Below, in pieces: positions 23,781 through 32,845 of a stretch of DNA of 64,000 bases. The DNA is from Candidatus Sulfurimonas marisnigri. GTDB taxonomy: Bacteria > Campylobacterota > Campylobacteria > Campylobacterales > Sulfurimonadaceae. The position numbers and the translations under genes were made by a program. How positions within the stretch are numbered: the stretch's first letter is position 1; each line of letters opens with the position of its first letter. The stretch covers positions 992,001-1,056,000 of the forward strand of contig NZ_CP054493.1 of the NCBI RefSeq assembly GCF_015265475.1. Reading direction: 5' to 3'. Under the pieces are notes generated by a model. It had not been told where the DNA came from. It ran no database searches and saw only the letters and a program-made list of their open reading frames with translations.

Positions 23781-24395
23781 ATGTTAAAAGTTATTATTTC
23801 TATAGTGTTCGCAATATCACTGTTAAACTCTGCAGAGTTAAGCTCTACAAATGGTTGTGAGTTGTCTCAGGTTGGTGAGTTTGGTGTAAATTTCAAAGCA
23901 TTTAAAACTCCAAGCAAAATTGGTGTTGGCGGCGGATTTGATAGTGTGAATTATAAAGCTGCATCATTGAGCGGGGAAAGTTTACAAGATATATTTGTTG
24001 GTTCATCTGTTAATATTGAGACTAAAAGTGTAAATTCAAAAAATCCTGGTCGAGATGCTAAACTTGTTGAATCTTTCTTTTATGTTATGGTTGGCAAAAA
24101 TATAAGTGCTAAAATAATAGCTATAAAAGATGATAAAAAAGCAGAAGCAGGACAAAGAACAGGTTCACTTTTAGTTGAGATTAATATGAACAACATCGTT
24201 AAAGAAGTTCCTATGAGGTTCACTTATAATGCTGGAGTATTTGTAGCAGAGGGTGTGATAGATGTTTTTGACTTTAATGCAAGTAAAGCACTATCTTCGA
24301 TAAATAAGGCATGTTTTGGCTTACATCAAGGAAAAACTTGGAATGATGTCAATATAGGGTTTACAACAAGCATTAAATCTGCAGGTTGTGAATAA
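23781..24395 (+). CDS. YceI family periplasmic protein
   Basis: The 204-residue protein has a signal peptide (1-18) and the YceI lipocalin-like pattern: CELSQVGEFGVNFKAFKTP at the mature N-terminus, GESLQDIFVGSSVNIETKSVNS, and a C-terminal beta-strand series with MRFTYNAG and VDVFDFNASKALSSINKAC. YceI proteins bind isoprenoid-type lipids. The gene appears to be transcribed alone or with the next small gene (22 bases on). Confidence 0.85.
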   Translation: MLKVIISIVFAISLLNSAELSSTNGCELSQVGEFGVNFKAFKTPSKIGVGGGFDSVNYKAASLSGESLQDIFVGSSVNIETKSVNSKNPGRDAKLVESFFYVMVGKNISAKIIAIKDDKKAEAGQRTGSLLVEINMNNIVKEVPMRFTYNAGVFVAEGVIDVFDFNASKALSSINKACFGLHQGKTWNDVNIGFTTSIKSAGCE

Positions 24396-24417
24396 ATATT
24401 GACAACTAAGGGTTTGT

Positions 24418-24681
24418 ATGAGCCATAGACATAAGGTAAAGATAGAAAAACTATTTGAGCACCCGGTATCTGGAAATATTGATGGGCGAAAGGTGCTTAG
24501 TGCATTAGAACATTATGGTGCTAGAATAGAGATGACAAAGCATAACAAGGCAAAAATATTTATCAAAAATAAAGAGATGATTATGGCACTTGCTCATAGC
24601 AGTATTTTAACAAAAGATACGATATTAAAGCTAAGACACTTTTTAGAAGAGGTTGGATTAGTTCCTGATAGTATAGAGTAG
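24418..24681 (+). CDS. Small conserved protein, HicA-like fold family (function unknown)
   Basis: The 87-residue protein starts MSHRHKVKIEKLFEHPVSGN, which matches a widespread family of small bacterial proteins whose N-terminus reads HP(V/I)SGNI-W. The family resembles HicA RNA-binding domains, but there is no HicB partner here and the toxin label would be unjustified. It follows the YceI gene closely and converges with the phosphoesterase gene. Confidence 0.65.
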   Translation: MSHRHKVKIEKLFEHPVSGNIDGRKVLSALEHYGARIEMTKHNKAKIFIKNKEMIMALAHSSILTKDTILKLRHFLEEVGLVPDSIE

Positions 24682-24684
24682 AGA

Positions 24685-25806
24685 CTAAATCTCTGCTTCT
24701 ATAAGTATCTCTGTTATCTCTGAAGAAGCACCTAGTCTCATAGGTGGTCCCCAAAATCCTGTTCCTTTATTTACATATATTTGAAGTTTATCATTGTGTT
24801 GATGTAGCCCAGATATGTAAGGTTGTTGCAGTTTTACTAAAAGCCTAAAAGGGTAGAGTTGTCCACCGTGAGTATGTCCGCTTAAAACCAAGTCAACACC
24901 ATCTTTTACCTCTTCTATATACCTTGGTTGATGAGCTAGAAGAATAGTTGGAGAATCTTTTTTTGCTAGAAGTGCTTTTTGTAAATCTGGCATATGCGTT
25001 TTAGCTCTGTACCCGAAGATATCATAGACACCCGCTAAGTTAAAGCCTTTGCCATCCTCGCCAATATACACATTTTCATTTTCAAGGACTCGTATACCTA
25101 TAGATTTCACTCTGTCGATGATTTTTGTAATATTGTGAAAATATTCATGGTTCCCTACAATGAAAAAAGTTCCATATTTTGAGTTTAAAGATTTTAGTTC
25201 TTGTAGAGTATCTTTTGCATGGTCTATGTCTATATCTATTAAATCTCCTGTTATCACTACAATATCTGGCTTCAGAGCATTTACTCTTTTTACTATGTCT
25301 TTGATAAATTTTGCATTGATAAGGCCGCTTATATGTATGTCGCTAAGTTGAACTATTTTATATGGGCGTTTTAAATCTTTGATTTTTATTGTAACACGCT
25401 CTAGTTTTACAAATCTTGCTTCATATATTGACCTTAGAGTAAGAGTTGTTGCAACTGTAAGTGATGATATATCGAGTGATTTTTTAAAAAACTTTCTTCT
25501 TGACTCCGAGATTGGTGCAAATGAGAGCAAGACCCTAGAGATGTCATAAATAATAGTTGTACAAAAAAGCAAAAAAAGTATCCCGATAGGGAGCGAGAGC
25601 ATAAAGTATAACCAGTTTGGAATGTTTAAATAATATCTGCCGGACATGTAGCCAATAATTCCCAAAAGGTTTATAATAAGAAAAATACGCAAGTAGCGTT
25701 TAGTAGTTGTTTTTATATCTAGCTTTGCAATAAGCCGCTTAGATATATACATGTTAAGAAGAATAAAAACACCAAAGAAGGCAGTGAAAAATAGTATAGG
25801 ATTCAT
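24685..25806 (-). CDS. Membrane-anchored metallophosphoesterase (YkuE/YaeI type)
   Basis: The 373-residue protein has three or four N-terminal hydrophobic segments (about 1-95), a short linker containing a twin-arginine-like patch is not evident, and a calcineurin-like domain with QLSDIHISG (D-x-H), DIVVITGDLID (GD), FIVGNHEYFHN (GNHE), LLAHQPR and LSGHTHGGQLYPF (GHTHGG). All metal ligands are present. Relatives hydrolyse UDP-diacylglucosamine or act at the envelope. The stop lies three bases from the convergent 24418 gene. Confidence 0.88.
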   Translation of the reverse strand: MNPILFFTAFFGVFILLNMYISKRLIAKLDIKTTTKRYLRIFLIINLLGIIGYMSGRYYLNIPNWLYFMLSLPIGILFLLFCTTIIYDISRVLLSFAPISESRRKFFKKSLDISSLTVATTLTLRSIYEARFVKLERVTIKIKDLKRPYKIVQLSDIHISGLINAKFIKDIVKRVNALKPDIVVITGDLIDIDIDHAKDTLQELKSLNSKYGTFFIVGNHEYFHNITKIIDRVKSIGIRVLENENVYIGEDGKGFNLAGVYDIFGYRAKTHMPDLQKALLAKKDSPTILLAHQPRYIEEVKDGVDLVLSGHTHGGQLYPFRLLVKLQQPYISGLHQHNDKLQIYVNKGTGFWGPPMRLGASSEITEILIEAEI

Positions 25807-25860
25807 AAGTTGAAGTATATCAAAGATAATGGTATGATTGTATAAAAAAGATTTTTAGAA

Positions 25861-26505
25861 ATGAATAGTTGTAAAATATGCGCAAGTGACACAGTTGCTA
25901 TAACTGATGAGAAGAGTAAAAAGATATATCACAAATGTTCTACATGTAGATATATATTTTTAAATGAGCAGTTTTATATAGATGAAGAGCATGAAAAAAA
26001 ACACTACGATAAACACCACAATAACTTTGAATCATTAGGGTATGTCAAGATGTTCGATGATTTAATTGATGATTTTGTAGAACCACATTTGCAAAATATA
26101 GAGAGTGCATTAGACTTTGGGTGTGGTGAGGGCGAAGTTTTACCTATACTTTTAGAGCGTAGAGGTATTTCATGTGACAGATATGATCTTTTTTATTTTC
26201 CAAAAAAAATATATGAAGATAAAAAGTACAGCTTAATCTGCTCTACCGAGGTGTTTGAACACTTGCAAAATCCGCTTGATATGTTGAAAAAGCTACTTCT
26301 ACATGTAGAGAAAAACGGGTATCTTTTGATTATGAGTGCTTTTCATCCAAACAACGATGAAAAGTTTTTAAAGTGGTGGTATATTCGTGATATTACACAT
26401 ATAGGTTTTTTTGACATCTCAACGTTTGAGTATTTGGCTAAAGAGTTAAACTTGAAGATTATCAAGCATAATAGTAAAAACACTATTATACTTCAAAAGA
26501 TTTAG
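25861..26505 (+). CDS. SAM-dependent methyltransferase with N-terminal zinc ribbon
   Basis: The first 35 residues hold two Cys pairs (CKICAS and CSTCRYIF) typical of a zinc ribbon, followed by a class I methyltransferase domain with DFGCGEGEVLPIL (about 83-95) and CSTEVFEHLQNPLDMLKKL. This layout resembles methyltransferases acting on sugars or small metabolites. The substrate is not known. The C-terminus overlaps the convergent nitroreductase gene by four bases. It contains two CTACATGTAG copies within the coding sequence. Confidence 0.8.
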   Translation: MNSCKICASDTVAITDEKSKKIYHKCSTCRYIFLNEQFYIDEEHEKKHYDKHHNNFESLGYVKMFDDLIDDFVEPHLQNIESALDFGCGEGEVLPILLERRGISCDRYDLFYFPKKIYEDKKYSLICSTEVFEHLQNPLDMLKKLLLHVEKNGYLLIMSAFHPNNDEKFLKWWYIRDITHIGFFDISTFEYLAKELNLKIIKHNSKNTIILQKI

Positions 26506-27131
26506 TCTATAAACTCTACTACCTTTTTGAAGGGGAGTCTAACTTGTGTCGACTGTTCATTAATTCTATATCCAAAAGGCAAAAGCATAGATACTTGATA
26601 CTTCGTAGTATCAAGTTTTAAAATCTCTTCAACTCTATCTTTGTCAAAACCCTCAATAGGACACGAGTCTATACCAATAAATGCTGCAGCACTCATCATA
26701 TTACCAGCTGCTATATATGTCTGTTTTGATGTCCACGCATAGATGTTTTCATCACTGCTTAGAGTCTTTTTTAGGTGTTCTGAGTAGATACTAAGATACA
26801 TATCCAACATCTCTTTTTTCATCTTTCTTCTAGAAAACCGTTTTTTTGGTAAGCCTGACTCTAATTTTGCAGACTCAATTCCCGCCAACACTACCACTAA
26901 ATGAGAACATGTAGTTATTTGCGCCTGGTTCCAGCACTCTGGTTTTAGCTTAGCTTTTAACTCTTTATTTGTTATAACCAAGAACTTCCACGCCTCCATA
27001 CCAAAAGAAGATGGTGACTTTCTGCCACACTCTAAAATATAGTTTATATCTTCATTAGATATTTTTTTTGTTTCATCAAAAACTTTGCAAGCGTGTCTAA
27101 AGTCCATAGATTTTAAAAAATCATTTTTCAT
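26502..27131 (-). CDS. Nitroreductase family NAD(P)H-dependent flavin oxidoreductase
   Basis: The 209-residue protein has the FMN-binding start RHACKVFDETKKIS, the dimer motif GRKSPSSFGMEAWKFLVI and the C-terminal GIDSCPIEGFDKDRVEEIL followed by LLPFGYR, all characteristic of the NfsB/NfnB group. Likely substrates are quinones or nitro compounds; the physiological one is unknown. Located alone between convergent and divergent neighbours. Confidence 0.9.
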   Translation of the reverse strand: MKNDFLKSMDFRHACKVFDETKKISNEDINYILECGRKSPSSFGMEAWKFLVITNKELKAKLKPECWNQAQITTCSHLVVVLAGIESAKLESGLPKKRFSRRKMKKEMLDMYLSIYSEHLKKTLSSDENIYAWTSKQTYIAAGNMMSAAAFIGIDSCPIEGFDKDRVEEILKLDTTKYQVSMLLPFGYRINEQSTQVRLPFKKVVEFID

Positions 27132-27203
27132 ATAGTGGTCCTCGAAAATATTTTAGTAAGTTTATCATAAAAAGTATTCATTGAAAAAGAGGTAGAAGAA
27201 GTT

Positions 27204-27221
27204 CCACCTCAAAAGAGGTGG
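27204..27221 (-). terminator. Hairpin terminator after the DUF3373 gene
   Basis: CCACCTC (27204-27210) pairs with GAGGTGG (27215-27221) around an AAAA loop, 26 bases after the stop of the minus-strand gene at 27247. On the minus strand the hairpin is followed by T-rich sequence. Confidence 0.65.
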
Positions 27222-27246
27222 ATGTTGGATAAATTAAGCTAAATGC

Positions 27247-28794
27247 CTAGAAAAATGCATTAACTTTAAGATAAAAGTTTTCTTGTAATGCATCCATGTC
27301 TTGAGAGTCTGTACCATCTACAGTACCGAAGTGCCAGCCAGAACCAGTATAATCTTCTTGCATTCTTAAGTAACCAAAACGAATAGAGATATTACTTGCT
27401 AAAGGTTGAATGATATATGCTTCATGAACAGTACCACGAATAGCTAGTTTGTTAAAAGGATCTTCTGAACCCTGAGTTGCTGACCACCAGCTCTCATCAC
27501 CCATATTGAACTCATAACCAACCTTAGTTCCCCAGCTACTTTTAGTATCGTACTGGAAACCTAAATAGATTGCTGAACCATTGTCTTTTATTAGTGTACC
27601 ACCTGCAACTGTAGCGTAGTAAGGATTTGCATTAGGTTCACCACCAATACCGGTAGTACATGTACCGTTTGCTGTCATATTCGTATCAGTATAGTTTACA
27701 CAGTTTCCATTTGAGTCTGTATCAGAGATAGCATAATGAAAGAAAGCGTCAAGGTTACCATCAACCATACTGCGAGCCTCTATACCAAAACCGTAGTTAG
27801 TGATATCACCAAGTGATTGTTGATTCTTGATCTTTGTGTTTGCTGATACTTGTTCAGCAGTATCTCCGCCTAAAAAAGGTGTAGCTTTAATATCTCCATT
27901 ATTGTTTATTCCAACCCAGAATGTATTCTCAACACCTAAAAACTTTAATTCTGTTTCAAGAAATAGTCCCATAACATCCATATCTTGGATATTTTCACGG
28001 TTACATTGGTAGTAAAAACCATCATCGTTTAGAGTAAAACCTTTACCATAGATTGCACGAAGATAAGTTTTCTCCATCCCCGTAACTTTTGAAAGATTAG
28101 CAGTTAAGATAGCACCTTGAACATTACTCTCAAATACTAAACTTGGAAATACAGACTTACGAGGCTTGTTCTCCATCATGTTTAGACTCATACCACCAGT
28201 TGTTGGGAGTATTCCTAAACTAGCAATCATAGGTACAGCACCATCATTGTTAAATTTTAAGTCAAAGTAAGCACGATCAAAATCTATAGCACGAAATTTT
28301 GTAGAACTAGCAGATGGAAGTTCTGCTCCTATGTCTTGTGGACTAAGTTTACAGATTCTCTGGTCACCTTGAGAACTCCAGTTGATGATCATACGACCAA
28401 CAAAGCTAGTATTATTAGTAAAATTTGCCTTACCTGCAAGTTTTAGACTACCAGAGTAGAAAGGATCCCACTCTTTTACCTGAGGGAAAGCAACCTCACG
28501 TTTGTGTGCAGTAGGAACTTGAGCAAGAGTTTTGCCAATATTTGCACCCATACCATTGTTGTCATAAGAGAATGAATCCATTCTAAAACCAAGGTCAGCC
28601 GACCAACTAAGTTTATTTGAAAAAGCTTTAGTCTCAACTTTTTCAGTAACTTCCCAAATCTCTGTACGGTCAGTTTCAGCAGTCTTTGCTTGTTTCTCAA
28701 GTACATCAATTCTTGCTTTTAATTCTTCTAGTTCACCAGCAAAAAGTGTACTACCTGCTAATAATAGTGATAATGTTATTGTTGATAATTTCAT
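27247..28794 (-). CDS. DUF3373 outer-membrane protein
   Basis: The 515-residue protein has a signal peptide (to FAG, 18-20), a short coiled-coil (ELEELKARIDVLEKQAKTAE, 21-40) and then a long beta-rich region with alternating strands, ending in NFYLKVNAFF with a terminal Phe, typical of outer-membrane barrels. DUF3373 proteins are characteristic of Campylobacterota and behave like porins. Its partner gene 28815-29081 lies 20 bases upstream. Substrate unknown. Confidence 0.85.
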   Translation of the reverse strand: MKLSTITLSLLLAGSTLFAGELEELKARIDVLEKQAKTAETDRTEIWEVTEKVETKAFSNKLSWSADLGFRMDSFSYDNNGMGANIGKTLAQVPTAHKREVAFPQVKEWDPFYSGSLKLAGKANFTNNTSFVGRMIINWSSQGDQRICKLSPQDIGAELPSASSTKFRAIDFDRAYFDLKFNNDGAVPMIASLGILPTTGGMSLNMMENKPRKSVFPSLVFESNVQGAILTANLSKVTGMEKTYLRAIYGKGFTLNDDGFYYQCNRENIQDMDVMGLFLETELKFLGVENTFWVGINNNGDIKATPFLGGDTAEQVSANTKIKNQQSLGDITNYGFGIEARSMVDGNLDAFFHYAISDTDSNGNCVNYTDTNMTANGTCTTGIGGEPNANPYYATVAGGTLIKDNGSAIYLGFQYDTKSSWGTKVGYEFNMGDESWWSATQGSEDPFNKLAIRGTVHEAYIIQPLASNISIRFGYLRMQEDYTGSGWHFGTVDGTDSQDMDALQENFYLKVNAFF

Positions 28795-28814
28795 TTATAT
28801 TCTCCTTAAAATGT

Positions 28815-29081
28815 CTATTTAGGTACTGTTGACTGATCTTTATCAGCAGAACGCTCATTTAAATAACTTAACAGTGCAGCACGATCACCGTCACTTAAAC
28901 CATCAATTCCAAATTTTGCCAGTTTGGCAGGTTTTGAGAAATAACGAGTCCACTGAGCCTCAGTCTTGTTTCCACCAGCTTTTGCATAAACACCCTGTGC
29001 TAAAGCACCTAAATCTGCTGCCATTAGTTGAGTTGCAAGTAGTGCTGCAGCAACCAATGATACAATTGTTTTTTTATTCAT
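28815..29081 (-). CDS. Small exported cytochrome c-like protein lacking the heme motif
   Basis: The 88-residue protein has a signal peptide (to LMA, 19-21) and a mature part that follows the pattern of small c-type cytochromes (QGVYAKAGGNKTEAQWTRY ... DGLSDGDRAALLSYLNERSADK). No CXXCH is present; indeed the mature protein contains no Cys, so heme c cannot be attached. It sits 20 bases upstream of the DUF3373 gene and is probably co-transcribed. It may be a structural relic or accessory subunit. Confidence 0.65.
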   Translation of the reverse strand: MNKKTIVSLVAAALLATQLMAADLGALAQGVYAKAGGNKTEAQWTRYFSKPAKLAKFGIDGLSDGDRAALLSYLNERSADKDQSTVPK

Positions 29082-29150
29082 AGTCTTTCTTCCTTTTTTA
29101 TGATTTTGGTTTATAACTAACAGTTCACACCTTCTTAAATATATCTCCTT

Positions 29151-30794
29151 TTAAATTTTAAACTGATTTGCTTCTTGGGATAACAATTCACTAGTTTGTA
29201 TCAATTTTGATGATGCAGAAACAGTATCTATACTTAACAACTTACTATCCTCACTTAGTTTTGCAATTTCTAAATTGTCTTTGTATAGTAAGTTCATTAT
29301 TTCTTCCACATCTTTAGAATATGTAACCGTCATAGAGACATCTTTACGTACATTGTAAATCATATCTGAAGCTTCTGTTAATGTATTGTTTATTAGTAGT
29401 ACATCATCTGATAAAGCTTGTGACTCTTTAGCCCCTGCAGCTGTTTGTTCAGATGAATCTTGAATCCCTTGAACAACAACCGAGATACTTGCACTTATCT
29501 CTGAAAGACTATTTTGAGTTCTCTCTGCTAGTTTTCTAACTTCATCAGCAACAACAGCGAAACCACGTCCGTGTTCACCGGCACGAGCAGCTTCTATAGC
29601 TGCATTTAATGCAAGTAGGTTAGTCTGGTCTGCAATATCATTTATAATGCCTAAAACATTTTTAACATCTTCAGCATCACTACTGAGCGATCTTAGTTTG
29701 TCTGCCAAATCTGTAAAGTGCTCTGCTGAATTGTTAGCTTGTGTATTTAGTCTTTTTGATTTGTTTTTTGCGTCATCAATTGATTCAACTGCTACATTTA
29801 TTTTATCATCAGCTTCAATCGCAGAGTTCTTTGACTCCTCAACTTTTGTCAATGAGTGTTTTGCGTGCTCACCAGAAGAAGTTGTTTTTTCTAAAATTGT
29901 TTCTGAAGAAACACCAACTTTTTTCGATAAAACATCAATATTTTCTGATGAAGAAAGAACATCTCTTGAAGCATCAGTAACCTTTTTGATAGCAGAGGAG
30001 AATGATTGTGTCAAATCATTAATAGAGTCAGAGATTGTTAAGAGTTCTGGTTCCAATGTTGATTTACAACTTATGACTAAATCTTTATTTTTACTTATGT
30101 CGTTTAGTAAACTAGATATGTTTCTTATAGAATTTGTAATTCCTTTTTGTATAAAAAGTGAAAAAAGAATCTGTATAAGTGCTGCAATTAAACTAATTAT
30201 AATTAATTGGCTGTTTGCATCTTTTAGTGCATCTTCAATTGCTAACTCCTTAGCAGCTTTGTTTTCAATTACAAATTTAGAAAAAATCGTCATCTCTTTA
30301 AAAAGATTATCAACAAGTTTATTTAACTCACCTGTTTCAAAAGTTGCTTCCTCAGGATCATCAATTATATTTTTAATAAAACTTTTCCCATTTTTAAAAA
30401 ATGTCACATACATTAATCTTACTTTTTCAAGCTTCTCTGTTAGCTGTTTTCTATCTTCAGGATCTTGAAAAGTTTCAGTTTTTGTTGATAAATCTTTTAT
30501 GAGAGAGTTTATATTTTCATTTTCATTACTTAAGCTAGCTAATTCACTCTCTTTTTTTAGGGCACCTTCATAAAAGTTACCTCTGATAGTGTTTAGTTTT
30601 ATTTCAAGGTTTATAGTTGACTCAAAAAAAGAGTTTAATTGTGTCTTTTCATCATTCTTTTCTTTAAATAAAGAGAAAGCACCCGTAGCTATTAAAAAAA
30701 TTACCGACATTGACATAATCCCGATAAAAGACAATAAAATTAACTTTAACTTTATACTACACTTTTCTTTGCTATTAAACATACATAATGACAT
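29151..30794 (-). CDS. Methyl-accepting chemotaxis protein
   Basis: The start at 30794 has AAGGA seven bases upstream; the frame could be extended six codons to a TTG that overlaps this ribosome site, which is less likely. The protein has a membrane segment near residues 17-40, a helical sensor region, a second segment around 200-220, a HAMP-like linker and a long coiled signalling domain whose hairpin tip reads [22 protein letters not shown] followed by [18 protein letters not shown]. The ligand is unknown. It lies upstream of the pdxA-pdxJ pair on the same strand but is separated by a 137-base gap. Confidence 0.92.
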   Translation of the reverse strand: MSLCMFNSKEKCSIKLKLILLSFIGIMSMSVIFLIATGAFSLFKEKNDEKTQLNSFFESTINLEIKLNTIRGNFYEGALKKESELASLSNENENINSLIKDLSTKTETFQDPEDRKQLTEKLEKVRLMYVTFFKNGKSFIKNIIDDPEEATFETGELNKLVDNLFKEMTIFSKFVIENKAAKELAIEDALKDANSQLIIISLIAALIQILFSLFIQKGITNSIRNISSLLNDISKNKDLVISCKSTLEPELLTISDSINDLTQSFSSAIKKVTDASRDVLSSSENIDVLSKKVGVSSETILEKTTSSGEHAKHSLTKVEESKNSAIEADDKINVAVESIDDAKNKSKRLNTQANNSAEHFTDLADKLRSLSSDAEDVKNVLGIINDIADQTNLLALNAAIEAARAGEHGRGFAVVADEVRKLAERTQNSLSEISASISVVVQGIQDSSEQTAAGAKESQALSDDVLLINNTLTEASDMIYNVRKDVSMTVTYSKDVEEIMNLLYKDNLEIAKLSEDSKLLSIDTVSASSKLIQTSELLSQEANQFKI

Positions 30795-30948
30795 CTTAAA
30801 TTCCTTTTTCAAGTCTTTAACTCTAATTATTGGTTGACTTGGTTTTAATTTATTAATAACTAGTTTATCTGCAGTGGCTAATATTATAACTTAAATAAAC
30901 ATTTTGCATAAAGACATTAAGTTGACATTATAAGGACATTTAGATTAG

Positions 30949-31872
30949 CTAAGGCTTAATTAGGATGTTTGCAGAGTGCTTTATTGCATTTATATAGCTA
31001 AGAGTTTTGGCTTCACCCTTGTACGAAATATCAAAAGCAGTTCCGTGATCTACAGATGCTCTCATGATGGGAAGGTTCAAAGATATATTTATGCTCTCAT
31101 CGAAGTAAAGTGCTTTTAGAGGTGCAAGCCCTTGGTCGTGATACATTGCTATAAAATATTTAAAGTTTTTTCTAAACTCTGGAGTAAATGCTATGTCGGG
31201 GACAATTGGACCTACAAACTGCTCAAAACCAAGTTTTTTATTGGCACTTTTTATTGCCTTGTATATTCTTAGCTCTTCGTTTCCAAGAACACCATTGTCT
31301 CCTGCATGTGGGTTTAGACCCAAAACTGCAATTTTTTCATTTGGGATAGAGTTATGTAAATCTAAAAAGAATTGTTTTAACTTTTTATATTCTATAGAGG
31401 AAGCTACATCTTTTAGTGGAATATGCTCAGTGAATAGTGCTACAAACATCTCTTCGCATCCAAGCATCATTATCGCATCTTTTTTAAAGTATTTACGAAG
31501 TACGTCTGTATGACCTTTGTACTCTAATCCTGCCATCATCCACGCCTCTTTATGTATTGGCATAGTGACAACAGCATCTGTTTCTTTAGTTTCACAAAGT
31601 CTTACTGCATGCATAAAAGAGTCAAATGAGTAGTTTCCCGATTTAGCAGACACTTTTCCTGCTTCTATATTGAAATCGCCATCTACAAATGATATTTCAA
31701 AGTCATCAGGGATCTCTACATGTAGAAGTTTAGAGGCTTGTTCTAGCATATATTTGTTAATGCAGTAAATAGGAGTACATAACTTTGAGATCTCTTTATG
31801 AGCTTTTAGAATTATCTCAATGCCTACACCATTTAAATCACCAACACTTATAGATATTTTTGGTTTATTCAT
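30949..31872 (-). CDS. pdxA: 4-hydroxythreonine-4-phosphate dehydrogenase
   Basis: The 307-residue enzyme oxidises 4-hydroxythreonine 4-phosphate in the DXP-dependent pyridoxal phosphate pathway. Signatures include ISVGDLNGVGIEI at the N-terminus, TMPIHKEAW, FKGHTD-like YKGHTDVLRK, LGLNPHAGDNG and MYHDQGLAPLK, which holds metal-binding His. The start overlaps the pdxJ stop by four bases. The length is slightly short versus enterobacterial PdxA, as in other Campylobacterota. One CTACATGTAG copy lies inside. Confidence 0.94.
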   Translation of the reverse strand: MNKPKISISVGDLNGVGIEIILKAHKEISKLCTPIYCINKYMLEQASKLLHVEIPDDFEISFVDGDFNIEAGKVSAKSGNYSFDSFMHAVRLCETKETDAVVTMPIHKEAWMMAGLEYKGHTDVLRKYFKKDAIMMLGCEEMFVALFTEHIPLKDVASSIEYKKLKQFFLDLHNSIPNEKIAVLGLNPHAGDNGVLGNEELRIYKAIKSANKKLGFEQFVGPIVPDIAFTPEFRKNFKYFIAMYHDQGLAPLKALYFDESINISLNLPIMRASVDHGTAFDISYKGEAKTLSYINAIKHSANILIKP

Positions 31873-32657
31873 CTAGTAGTCAACCTTTTCATCTCTTTTA
31901 CAGCATTAGCCAAACCGCTAAAAACACTTCTGGCAATTATGCTTTGGCCAATATTTAGTTCTGTAATCTCTTGTATCTTCATCATATAAGATACATTGTG
32001 ATAGTTTAGTCCATGCCCAGCTGCTACTTCAAGACCAATCTTTTTAGCATGTTTAGCAGCATTTATAATATCTTCTATTGAATTCTCAAGTCTCTCTTGA
32101 AGTTCATAGCGTGGAAGTTCTAGCTCTTTTATAGAGTGGTTGGAGTGAGAGAGTGAAGAGTTAAGCATAGCGAAAACATTTGCAAAGCTTCCGGTATGAA
32201 GCTCTACCATCTCTGCTCCTAATTCCTTAGATTTTTCTATAGCTTGTAAAGTAGGGTCAACAAATAGTGAAACAGGAATTATAGAGTCATGAAGTTGTTC
32301 AATAGCATAAGAAATTTCATCTTCATAAGTGAAAACATCAAGTCCACCCTCTGTTGTTACCTCTTCTCTTTTTTCAGGAACCAAAGTAGCACGGTGAGGC
32401 TTCAGTTTGCAAACTATGCTTAATATATCTCTATTTATAGAGCACTCAAGGTTTACAGGCAGAGTAGAGTGCTTTAAAATATTTGATGCATCAATGTCTT
32501 GTATATGTCTTCTGTCTTCTCTCAAATGAATAGTTATTTGGTCGGCGCCACTTGCACATGCCACATAAAGCGCATTTAAAATATCTGGGTCATTTACCCT
32601 TCTTGCTTCTCTTAAAACTGCTACATGGTCTATGTTTACACCTAGTGTCATACTCAA
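31869..32657 (-). CDS. pdxJ: Pyridoxine 5'-phosphate synthase
   Basis: The 262-residue TIM-barrel enzyme condenses the PdxA product with 1-deoxyxylulose 5-phosphate to pyridoxine 5'-phosphate. Signatures: GVNIDHVAVLREARR near the N-terminus, DQITIHLREDRRHI, PHRATLVPEKREEVTTEGGLD, and AAGHGLNYHNV. It forms an operon with pdxA (four-base overlap). Confidence 0.96.
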   Translation of the reverse strand: MSMTLGVNIDHVAVLREARRVNDPDILNALYVACASGADQITIHLREDRRHIQDIDASNILKHSTLPVNLECSINRDILSIVCKLKPHRATLVPEKREEVTTEGGLDVFTYEDEISYAIEQLHDSIIPVSLFVDPTLQAIEKSKELGAEMVELHTGSFANVFAMLNSSLSHSNHSIKELELPRYELQERLENSIEDIINAAKHAKKIGLEVAAGHGLNYHNVSYMMKIQEITELNIGQSIIARSVFSGLANAVKEMKRLTTR

Positions 32658-32806
32658 TTTATTATCCTCAATTTTTATGGTAGCAATTATATCTAAGTAA
32701 ATATAAGTTTAATAGTAATAATATAGCATTATTTTTGTACTTGCTATTAATTAGGTTTAGAGATTAAATCAATAAAGTATATCTAAGATGTGATATTAAA
32801 AGAAAG

Positions 32807-32830
32807 TATCGAGACCCAAGGGTCTCGATA
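32807..32830 (-). terminator. Strong hairpin terminator after the MAD-repeat genes
   Basis: TATCGAGACCC (32807-32817) pairs perfectly with GGGTCTCGATA (32820-32830) around an AA loop, 16 bases past the stop at 32846. On the minus strand it is followed by ACTTTCTTTT, so it is a good intrinsic terminator for the paralogous pair. Confidence 0.8.
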
Positions 32831-32845
32831 TAAAATGAGTTAAGT

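Noticed and set aside
24418-24681. Calling the 87-residue protein a HicA toxin
   Set aside because: There is only a general fold-level resemblance, and no HicB-like antitoxin gene is adjacent.
29647-30468. 273-codon plus-strand ORF opposite the MCP gene
   Set aside because: A Ser/Phe/Leu-rich shadow of the heptad-rich signalling domain; the MCP motifs are certain on the other strand.
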